In this document: positions 6,952 to 12,408 of the stretch, piece after piece
Numbering within the stretch: position 1 is the stretch's first letter
Layout: each line of letters starts with the position of its first letter
Origin: an uncultured Muribaculum sp.
GTDB taxonomy: Bacteria; Bacteroidota; Bacteroidia; Bacteroidales; Muribaculaceae
NCBI GenBank assembly: GCA_947573015.1
Contig: CANPDS010000039.1
Coordinates: 1 to 12,408, forward strand
Direction: 5' to 3'
Length of the DNA: 12,408 bases
Notes under the pieces: model-generated
What the model saw: the letters and a program-made list of their open reading frames with translations, nothing else
Told to the model about the DNA's origin: nothing
The model's database searches: none
Position numbers and translations under genes: made by a program

Positions 6952-7710
6952 ATGGCTCAATTTATAGGCATTATTCCGGCGCGATATGCTTCATCGCGCT
7001 TTCCCGGCAAGCCGCTCGCCGACATATGCGGCATGACGATGATCGAACGTGTGTACCGTCAGGCATCAAAGGAGTTGCACCACGTGGTGGTGGCCACTGA
7101 CGATGAGCGTATTGCCGATGCTGTGCGTGCTTTTGGCGGTAATGTGGCTATGACATCGCCATCTCACCGAAGTGGCACAGACCGTTGTCGGGAGGCATAC
7201 CATAATGTCGGTTCTGCCGCCGACGTCATTATTAATATACAGGGTGACGAACCTTTTATCAATCCATCGCAGATCGCGGCACTTAAGAGCTGCTTTGACG
7301 ACGAATCAACGGATATCGCCACCCTCGTGCGACCCTTCGACCCTGACGGTGGATATGAGGCTCTCGCTGATCCAAACCGTCCTAAGGTGGTGCTGGGAGA
7401 TGATATGTCGGCGTTATATTTCAGCCGTTCGGTCATCCCGTATATGCGTGGTTGCCCCAAGGAGGAATGGCCGGCAGCTACGCAATACTATACCCACGTG
7501 GGCATGTATGCATACCGTGCTTCTGTGCTCGACGCCATAACATCATTGCCTCAAAGTCCGCTTGAACTTGCAGAATCGCTCGAACAGTTGCGTTGGCTGC
7601 AAGCCGGATATAAGATAAAAACGGCAATTACTACATCAGCTACCGTAGGTATCGACACTCCCGATGATCTGCGCCATGCCATTGAGTTCTGTCGTGAAAA
7701 TAATCTTTGA
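6952..7710 (+). CDS. kdsB: CMP-3-deoxy-D-manno-octulosonate cytidylyltransferase
   Basis: KdsB activates Kdo with CTP to give CMP-Kdo in the cytoplasm, the donor for the inner core of lipopolysaccharide. Diagnostic segments are IPARYASSRFPGKPL (8-22, nucleotide-binding loop), VVVATDDERI (45-54), SGTDR (74-78), NIQGDEPFI (95-103, with D99 the expected metal ligand), and GIDTPDDL (233-240) with the second acidic site D235. At 252 aa it is a normal complete member. The start is fixed by the IPAR motif lying a few residues from the ATG. It follows a 78-bp gap after the membrane-protein gene and is only 3 bp from the M16-like gene, with which it is probably co-transcribed. Its presence shows that the organism makes a Kdo-containing lipid A core. 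Confidence 0.97.
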   Translation: MAQFIGIIPARYASSRFPGKPLADICGMTMIERVYRQASKELHHVVVATDDERIADAVRAFGGNVAMTSPSHRSGTDRCREAYHNVGSAADVIINIQGDEPFINPSQIAALKSCFDDESTDIATLVRPFDPDGGYEALADPNRPKVVLGDDMSALYFSRSVIPYMRGCPKEEWPAATQYYTHVGMYAYRASVLDAITSLPQSPLELAESLEQLRWLQAGYKIKTAITTSATVGIDTPDDLRHAIEFCRENNL

Positions 7711-7713
7711 TTC

Positions 7714-9033
7714 ATGTCTGATAAATATACCCACCCCGATCGATCGGTGCCACCTGTAGTGCGGCCGTTCGGTCATCTGGCGTTACCGCCGATGGAGCGT
7801 ATCAAACTCGACAATGGCTTGGCGCTCAATGTGTATGACCATTCTCATCAGGATGTGAGCGAACTTATATTTCTCGCTCCTGGAGGTGTAGCTGAGGCTA
7901 TGGGGAGCCCCGTAGCTTCGATGCTCGTGCCTGTCATGCTCGATGGATCCATGAATTACCCCGATGGCAAGCTTGCCGATATATTTGAATATAACGGTGC
8001 AAAGACCATTCCATCGGTTTCAGACCATTACACGGGCAGTGCATTGCGCATGCTCAATTCCCATTGGAGCCACCTGTTGCCGGTGTACGCCGACATGATA
8101 TTCTCGCCGCAATTTTCCAATCAGGCGGTTGACACATGCAAGCTCAGGATGGCACAGAATGCTGCCATTGCCATGCAACGGGTAGAATATAAGGCGCAGG
8201 CTAAGCTGAAGGAGCTTGCTTATGGTGTGGAGCACCCTAAGGCCGTCATGGAGATTCCGGAGAGTATTGAGGCTGTTTCGCGTCAGGATTTTATTGATTG
8301 GCATCGACACTTGATCAATGATGGTCTGGCTGGTACTGAATTGTTCCTCTCTGGCCGCGTATCGCCAGCAATGGTGGAGGAGGTAAACCGTGTGTTTGGC
8401 TCCATACGCATCGATCATTCTTTGTCGTGTAGTCCAAATATAGTGCCTTTCACGCCAGAAGCACCTGCGGAATGCTTTGTGAAAAGTCCCGGTGCTCTTC
8501 AGAGCGCTATACGCTTGGCTATACCATCAATACCGCGCACACATCCCGATTATATTCTGCTCCGATGTGCCGTCGTTGCGCTTGGTGGCTACTTCGGAAG
8601 TCGTCTGATGGCAAACATTCGTGAGGATAAGGGTTATACCTACGGCATACAGGCCGGTTTGCTCGGATCGCCGGAAGGCACCATAATGCTTGTGCAGACT
8701 TCGGCCGATAATGCATATGTGGATGGCGTTCTGAGAGAGACACGCCATGAGATAGAACGTCTTTATTCCGGCGATTTCGATGCCGGAGAAATGGAGCGTC
8801 TGCGTCAGTATCTCATGAGTTCTCTCGCCCAGAATCTCGACACGGCGTTCTCCATAACCTCTTACCACATTACGGAAAGGGTGTCGTTTACAGGGCCCGA
8901 CTATTTCTCACGTCAGTTTGATGTGATATCATCAATGACTCCTGAGGCCCTTGGAGAGGTTGCTCGACGTCATCTGCCCCTCGACAAGGCTATCGTTGTA
9001 GTCGCTGGCGATATGCCCTCTGTTCAATCATAA
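7714..9033 (+). CDS. M16 (insulinase/pitrilysin) family protein, apparently non-catalytic
   Basis: A 439-residue two-domain M16 protein, the usual size of a processing-peptidase-type subunit. The N-terminal fold is visible from LDNGLALNVY (32-41) onward. Where active members carry HxxEH in a GxxHFLEHMLFKG-type helix, this one reads ASMLVPVMLDGS (68-79), with no His or Glu, so the zinc site is missing. The C-terminal domain keeps the second M16 signature GGYFGSRL...REDKGYTY (291-310), including the Arg-Tyr pair R303 and Y310 that binds substrate. This matches the partner (R/Y) subunit of M16 heterodimers. No catalytic HxxEH subunit is encoded in this window. No signal peptide is seen, so it should be cytoplasmic unless the start lies elsewhere. 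It sits 3 bp after kdsB. Family assignment is firm; lack of activity is inferred. Confidence 0.88.
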   Translation: MSDKYTHPDRSVPPVVRPFGHLALPPMERIKLDNGLALNVYDHSHQDVSELIFLAPGGVAEAMGSPVASMLVPVMLDGSMNYPDGKLADIFEYNGAKTIPSVSDHYTGSALRMLNSHWSHLLPVYADMIFSPQFSNQAVDTCKLRMAQNAAIAMQRVEYKAQAKLKELAYGVEHPKAVMEIPESIEAVSRQDFIDWHRHLINDGLAGTELFLSGRVSPAMVEEVNRVFGSIRIDHSLSCSPNIVPFTPEAPAECFVKSPGALQSAIRLAIPSIPRTHPDYILLRCAVVALGGYFGSRLMANIREDKGYTYGIQAGLLGSPEGTIMLVQTSADNAYVDGVLRETRHEIERLYSGDFDAGEMERLRQYLMSSLAQNLDTAFSITSYHITERVSFTGPDYFSRQFDVISSMTPEALGEVARRHLPLDKAIVVVAGDMPSVQS

Positions 9034-9181
9034 TGTGCTGAATAATAATGCAGTAGGGGCCTGCTTTGGCGCGTCCGTTTAAAAATTGGAGCATCGGGCT
9101 GAAATCCAGTGCATTATATCCACTTGATAGTTGTCTGTCGGAAAAATCTGTTAAATATTCTTGTCATATGTGTTAAAGATA
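9034..9181. other. gene-free stretch before the Trp-rich gene promoter
   Basis: No credible coding frame is seen here. A short GCAG/CTGC hairpin (9050-9053 with 9061-9064) follows the M16 gene but is too weak to call a terminator. The rest becomes AT-rich towards the promoter at 9190-9220. Confidence 0.5.
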
Positions 9182-9211
9182 CAAATTTCTTGACCGCTAA
9201 CGTGAAATTTG
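9182..9211 (+). promoter_or_regulatory. operator-like inverted repeat within the promoter
   Basis: CAAATTTC (9182-9189) and GAAATTTG (9204-9211) form a perfect 8-bp inverted repeat with a 14-bp spacer. The arms begin 22 bp apart, about two helical turns. The left arm ends directly before the -33 TTG and the right arm ends one base before the -7 box, so a dimeric regulator bound here would cover the promoter. Confidence 0.5.
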
Positions 9212-9220
9212 CTATTTTTG
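9190..9220 (+). promoter_or_regulatory. Bacteroidetes-type promoter of the Trp-rich protein gene
   Basis: TTG at 9190-9192 and TATTTTTG at 9213-9220 are separated by exactly 20 bp. This fits the Bacteroidetes housekeeping promoter (-33 TTTG/TTG, -7 TAnnTTTG). Transcription would begin near 9227, leaving a leader of about 85-90 nt. Confidence 0.7.
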
Positions 9221-9229
9221 AGTGTTATT

Positions 9230-9276
9230 GCATTAGAATGCTTTAATGTAATTAAACTATCGTGCCCAGCGATAGT
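9230..9276 (+). promoter_or_regulatory. three tandem hairpins/dyads in the 5' leader
   Basis: Three inverted repeats follow one another: GCATT-AG-AATGC (9230-9241), TTTAAT-GTA-ATTAAA (9242-9256), and ACTATCG (9256-9262) with CGATAGT (9270-9276). The last has a 7-nt loop and is the most stable. They lie between the predicted transcription start and the ribosome-binding site, so they would form a structured RNA leader or a set of protein-binding sites. Confidence 0.5.
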
Positions 9277-9299
9277 CAAAGACATATAAATATTCACAT

Positions 9300-9304
9300 A
9301 GGAG
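9300..9304 (+). promoter_or_regulatory. strong ribosome-binding site
   Basis: AGGAG ends 10 bp before the ATG at 9315. It is the clearest Shine-Dalgarno site before any gene in this window and fixes the start. It suggests a well-translated product. Confidence 0.7.
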
Positions 9305-9314
9305 AATTTAGATT

Positions 9315-10484
9315 ATGAAACTAACGAAAGCATTTCTCACACTGTCTCTTTGTGTCGGCGCGCTCTCTGTGTCGGCCCAGGGATTCTATGACGACGACAT
9401 CTACTACGACGCCTCAAAGGATACAAAGGCCAAAGAGGAAATCGCCGCCCATAAAAAGGCTGTCGAGGAAGAGCGTATTCGTCAGCAACAGGAATATGAG
9501 GCTCAGATGAACTATCTGCGTTCTTTGGCCAACCGTCAGAATACCTACAACCCCAATCTTGGCGGTGGCGATTATGCCGCTGCTGACACATATGCTCTCC
9601 CTGGCACCGGTTCGGCACGCAATGTCGATGAATATAACCGACGTGGTGCATACGCATCATCATCTTCCGACAGCGCTACCTCTGCGCTTGCCAATGATGA
9701 TGAATTTGCGTATACCAGACGTATCGAGCGTTTCCACAACGGCGACATTATAGCTTCCGTCAATGATCCAGAACTGGTGGATTATTACTACTCCACGGCA
9801 TCTCAGCCTGATATTAACATCTATGTGGTAAATCCGGGTTGGAACCGTTGGAATTATGGTTGGAACTATTGGGGACCGTCTTGGTACGATCCTTGGTGGC
9901 CATCATCGCCATATTGGGCATGGAACTACTGGGGACCATCATGGTCGTTGGGTTGGAACTCGTGGTGGGGTCCATCATGGTCAGGGGGCTGGGGACCTTC
10001 ATGGGGTTGGGGTGGACCCGGTTGGGGACCCGGATGGGGTCCTGCATGGGGCGGCGGCGCATGGCATGCCGGCAACTATACGCCACGTGGTCGCCAGTCA
10101 ACAGGAATACGCAACGGATATACGGGCCTTGGATCTTCGCATCCCGGATCGCCTTTCAACACTACCAACGGTCGTAGGTCGGGCAATACGGTGACTCGCC
10201 AGTCGCTTGGCAACTACCGTCCGGGCAGCAGCTCTTCCTCATCTCCGGCTTACAATGGCTCTATGGGCAACTATCGTCCTGGCAGCAACTCTGCTCCTGC
10301 AACCGCTCCTTCCTACAACAATAATAGTGGGAATAGCTACAATTCAGGTGCGCAGCGTTCCGGTCGAGGAGCTACCCATTCTTCTACTCCGTCATATAGC
10401 TCGCCATCACGAAGCAGCGGTGGATCTTGGGGAGGTGGTGCTACACGCAGTTCCGGAGGTTCTGGCCGTAGCGGACGTAGATAA
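9315..10484 (+). CDS. exported Trp/Gly/Pro-rich low-complexity protein, unknown function
   Basis: A 389-residue secreted protein with four zones. Residues 1-21 are a signal peptide (cleavage likely SVSA|QG). Then comes GFYDDDIYYDASKD (23-36), a start I recall from unnamed Bacteroidales exported proteins. Residues 35-75 are a charged, Gln-rich probable coiled coil. Residues 176-250 are extraordinarily aromatic, with 22 Trp in 75 positions and four WGPSW units. The remainder (251-389) is Ser/Gly/Asn/Arg-rich, with GNYRPGS twice (299-305 and 318-324), and ends in a strongly basic RSGRR. There is no lipobox, transmembrane anchor or enzymatic motif. It has its own promoter, a structured leader and a strong ribosome-binding site. 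A surface, matrix or glycan-binding role is possible but is inference only. It precedes an outer-membrane barrel gene by 100 bp. Confidence 0.85.
   Translation: MKLTKAFLTLSLCVGALSVSAQGFYDDDIYYDASKDTKAKEEIAAHKKAVEEERIRQQQEYEAQMNYLRSLANRQNTYNPNLGGGDYAAADTYALPGTGSARNVDEYNRRGAYASSSSDSATSALANDDEFAYTRRIERFHNGDIIASVNDPELVDYYYSTASQPDINIYVVNPGWNRWNYGWNYWGPSWYDPWWPSSPYWAWNYWGPSWSLGWNSWWGPSWSGGWGPSWGWGGPGWGPGWGPAWGGGAWHAGNYTPRGRQSTGIRNGYTGLGSSHPGSPFNTTNGRRSGNTVTRQSLGNYRPGSSSSSSPAYNGSMGNYRPGSNSAPATAPSYNNNSGNSYNSGAQRSGRGATHSSTPSYSSPSRSSGGSWGGGATRSSGGSGRSGRR
9840..10064 (+). repeat. degenerate in-gene repeats encoding WGPSW units
   Basis: Copies of a TGGGGACCNTCNTGG-like unit recur through this part of the gene, encoding WGPSW four times and then WGPGWGPAW. 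The copies differ at third positions (CCG, CCA and CCT for Pro), so they are diverged rather than freshly duplicated. The stretch encodes residues 176-250. Confidence 0.75.
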
Positions 10485-10488
10485 AAAT

Positions 10489-10553
10489 ATAAGTGGCTGT
10501 TCCATATTATTTTATGAACAGTCATGATGAGAATATTAGGAACAGACACTTAT
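10489..10553 (+). promoter_or_regulatory. long hairpin with a competing third arm before the porin gene
   Basis: ATAAGTGGCTGTTCC (10489-10503) pairs with GGAACAGACACTTAT (10539-10553) at 14 of 15 positions, and five A-T pairs can extend it inward past a 2-nt bulge. Inside the loop, GAACAGTCA (10516-10524) is also complementary to the first arm (one G-T pair), so two exclusive hairpins are possible. It starts 5 nt after the stop of the Trp-rich gene and ends 31 bp before the next ATG. No U-run follows, so it is not a standard terminator. It may act as an attenuator, processing site or mRNA stabiliser. Confidence 0.6.
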
Positions 10554-10584
10554 CTTTCATAAACAACATTTACTCACAGACCAT

Positions 10585-12276
10585 ATGAAGAAATCTTTAA
10601 TATTAGCATCTGTGGCAGCTATTCCGGCTTTGGGTATGGCTCAGGCTGGCGGAACTGACCTAAGCCGTCTGTCTGATTTTGAGATGCGCGGTACGGCACG
10701 ATTCATGTCGATGGGAGGCGCCTTTACGGCTTTGGGTGGAGATTTGTCTACTCTTGGTCAGAATCCTGCTGGTATAGGTATATATCGAAGCAGTGAGGTT
10801 GGTATTACATTTGATCTCAACTTCCAGTCTTTTCAGGCTTCTGCACCCTCATTGAATAACACTCATAATCAGACTAAATTCAATGTAAATAATTTCGGCT
10901 ACATCGGTACGGTAAAGATGTACAGTGAGTCATGTCCGACATTCTCGTTCGGAGCCTCTTATTCAAGAGTCAATTCATTTGATCGTGTATTTAAGGGCAA
11001 TGGATTGAATCTTGGGGGTGCGTCATTGTCAAATTATGTTGCAGCCTTTACAAACTCTCTTAATCCGATGGGAGATGGATATAGTCCATTCTCTGTGGCT
11101 GATCTTTCTTGGGGGGAGGGGTATAATCCGTATGAAGATGATGTTCCGGGTGGAAATGGACTATATGCACCATGGATGTCTGTATTAGGCTATAACGGAA
11201 TGATAATCAGTGATGCTGCCACTAACAATCGCGGAAATGCCATGTTTCAAGGGCTAATGGGCGATGATACCCATGGGTCGGCCGATTTCGATGTCCGTGA
11301 AAAGGGGTATGTTGATGAATACAATATAACTTTTGGTGGAAATGTATACAACACACTCTATTGGGGCATTGGATTCGGTATAACGGATCTCGACTATACT
11401 CAATGGACATATTATGGAGAAAATTTGAGAAATGCATATATCGAGGCCCGTCGTGTTGGTGGCTCTGATAATGAATGGTATAAGGATTTAAGAGGTGTCG
11501 CCCAATACGGACTTACCAATTATCTCCACTCTACCGGCTCCGGATTCAATGTGAAGCTTGGTGTCATCCTTAAGCCTATCAATGAATTTCGCATAGGTGT
11601 AGCGTTCCATTCCCCTACATGGTATAGTATGACTGATTCTTATTGGGGAGCGATTGACTACCGCTATACTCCTGAGGATACTCAGTATACTGTGGAAGAA
11701 GGTAGCGAGGTCACAAATGATTCATATAATAATCTGTATGATTACCATATGCGTACACCTTGGCGCATTATGGTCGGTGCCGCAGGTGTGATAGGTGGAC
11801 GCGCTATAATCAGCGCCGATTATGAGTATCGGGGCACTGATATGCGTACTTCAGATATTAATAGTAATGAGTATGTTGATATCACCGATGAGGTGAAGAC
11901 ATACTATAAGGGTACGAATATATTCCGTATTGGTGCTGAGTATCGAGTGACTCCTCAGTTGAGTCTGCGTGCAGGATATAGCTATGAGTCATCGCCGGTA
12001 AAATCATGGGTAGCCAACGATGGTGAGAATATCATGTTTTCCGGAACACTTCCATCTTATTCGTTCAATAAGTCCACGCAGTACATTTCAGCCGGACTTG
12101 GTTACCGTATAGGCGGATTCGCCTTCGATCTGGCCTATGTCAACAAGCATCGTGAATCTACATGGCATGCTTTCTCTCCCATTGTTGCAGAAAGCACAAT
12201 AGTGCAGGGCTCACCGCAGGCTACTGTGAAGTCCAACTATAATCAGGTTGTGCTGTCGGTTGGATATAAATTCTGA
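10585..12276 (+). CDS. FadL/OmpP1-type outer-membrane beta-barrel protein
   Basis: A 563-residue outer-membrane protein of the OmpP1/FadL/TodX group, often labelled hemin receptor or hydrophobic-compound transporter in Bacteroidetes. A signal peptide covers roughly residues 1-19 (cleavage near GMA|QAGG). The mature N-terminus has RFMSMGGAFTALGGD (39-53) followed by N60-P61-A62-G63, the signature of this family's N-terminal hatch. The rest alternates amphipathic strands rich in Tyr, Gly and Ser with Asn/Asp-rich loops, and the protein ends in GYKF, with the terminal Phe expected for BAM-assembled barrels. It is longer than E. coli FadL (about 450 aa); the extra length appears to lie in loops around residues 130-250. 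The substrate cannot be told from sequence. No Shine-Dalgarno site is seen before the ATG, and no clear promoter in the 100-bp gap, so read-through from the Trp-rich gene is possible. Confidence 0.88.
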   Translation: MKKSLILASVAAIPALGMAQAGGTDLSRLSDFEMRGTARFMSMGGAFTALGGDLSTLGQNPAGIGIYRSSEVGITFDLNFQSFQASAPSLNNTHNQTKFNVNNFGYIGTVKMYSESCPTFSFGASYSRVNSFDRVFKGNGLNLGGASLSNYVAAFTNSLNPMGDGYSPFSVADLSWGEGYNPYEDDVPGGNGLYAPWMSVLGYNGMIISDAATNNRGNAMFQGLMGDDTHGSADFDVREKGYVDEYNITFGGNVYNTLYWGIGFGITDLDYTQWTYYGENLRNAYIEARRVGGSDNEWYKDLRGVAQYGLTNYLHSTGSGFNVKLGVILKPINEFRIGVAFHSPTWYSMTDSYWGAIDYRYTPEDTQYTVEEGSEVTNDSYNNLYDYHMRTPWRIMVGAAGVIGGRAIISADYEYRGTDMRTSDINSNEYVDITDEVKTYYKGTNIFRIGAEYRVTPQLSLRAGYSYESSPVKSWVANDGENIMFSGTLPSYSFNKSTQYISAGLGYRIGGFAFDLAYVNKHRESTWHAFSPIVAESTIVQGSPQATVKSNYNQVVLSVGYKF

Positions 12277-12325
12277 TTCCGCTCTATATTATTTATATAA
12301 ATCTATATTATTAGATAAAGATGAT

Positions 12326-12368
12326 AAAAAAGGACTCCGCAGATGCAATCGGGCATCTGCGGAGTCTT
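12326..12368. terminator. intrinsic terminator, stronger for leftward transcription
   Basis: GACTCCGCAGATGC (12333-12346) pairs perfectly with GCATCTGCGGAGTC (12353-12366) around a 6-nt loop, and a G-T and an A-T pair extend it. Six A residues (12326-12331) precede the stem, giving a U6 tail only on a minus-strand transcript. On the + strand the stem is followed by just TTGACATG. It lies 56 bp after the porin stop, so it may end that transcript too, but its polarity suggests a convergent gene to the right of the window. Confidence 0.8.
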
Positions 12369-12408
12369 GACATGTAGTAGGATTTTTGGGGAGAGTTTTT
12401 TATGTAAG

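Noticed and set aside
9050..9064. GCAG/CTGC hairpin after the M16-like gene as a terminator
   Set aside because: The stem is only 4 bp and just three T follow, so it is not distinguishable from background.
9840..10064. CRISPR-like or mobile repeat array
   Set aside because: The repeated units are in-frame coding repeats with third-position divergence and no constant-length spacers.
9814..10194. Long open frames on both strands overlapping the Trp-rich region as additional genes
   Set aside because: They arise from the low-complexity TGG/GGN-rich sequence, have repetitive Met/Gly or His/Gly composition, and lack start signals. The exported-protein frame has a signal peptide, promoter and ribosome-binding site.
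10551..10558. TATCTTTC as a promoter -7 box for the porin gene
   Set aside because: The final G of the consensus is missing, no -33 element is present at the right spacing, and the site overlaps the arm of the long hairpin.

Overview
The window looks like a chromosomal stretch of a Bacteroidales bacterium, plausibly a gut member such as Muribaculaceae or a relative. This is inferred from three things: Bacteroidetes-type promoter boxes (TAnnTTTG with an upstream TTG), weak or absent Shine-Dalgarno sites before most genes, and gene content typical of that order (KdsB, FadL/OmpP1-like porin, a DDIYYD-type exported protein). All twelve complete genes are on the + strand. No tRNA, rRNA, CRISPR array, insertion sequence or phage gene was seen.

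Layout. Positions 1-137 hold what may be the 3' tail of a membrane protein and a long hairpin. Next come cmk, ispH and a DEDDh exonuclease gene, which overlap by 4 and 8 bp, followed 20 bp later by a small lipoprotein-like gene. A polyprenyl synthetase overlaps a TatD-family nuclease by 4 bp (2644-4388). After a 192-bp gap with a promoter-like box, a GT4 glycosyltransferase overlaps a YbhN/MprF-type membrane protein by 11 bp. KdsB and an M16-peptidase-like protein follow, 3 bp apart. A 281-bp regulatory gap with several dyads precedes a secreted Trp/Gly/Pro-rich protein. A 100-bp gap dominated by a long hairpin then leads to a FadL/OmpP1-type outer-membrane barrel. A 14-bp perfect stem near the right edge looks like a terminator, stronger for leftward transcription.

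How the genes fit together. Most products serve housekeeping or envelope biogenesis. Cmk supplies CDP for nucleotide and lipid synthesis. IspH makes IPP/DMAPP, which the prenyl synthase extends. KdsB activates Kdo for lipid A. The glycosyltransferase and its membrane partner look like a glycolipid or envelope-glycan pair. The last two genes encode exported or outer-membrane proteins.

I see no convincing new multi-gene system. The parts most worth a second look are the Trp-rich exported protein with its dyad-filled promoter and leader, the competing-arm hairpin before the porin gene, and the M16 protein that lacks its zinc site.
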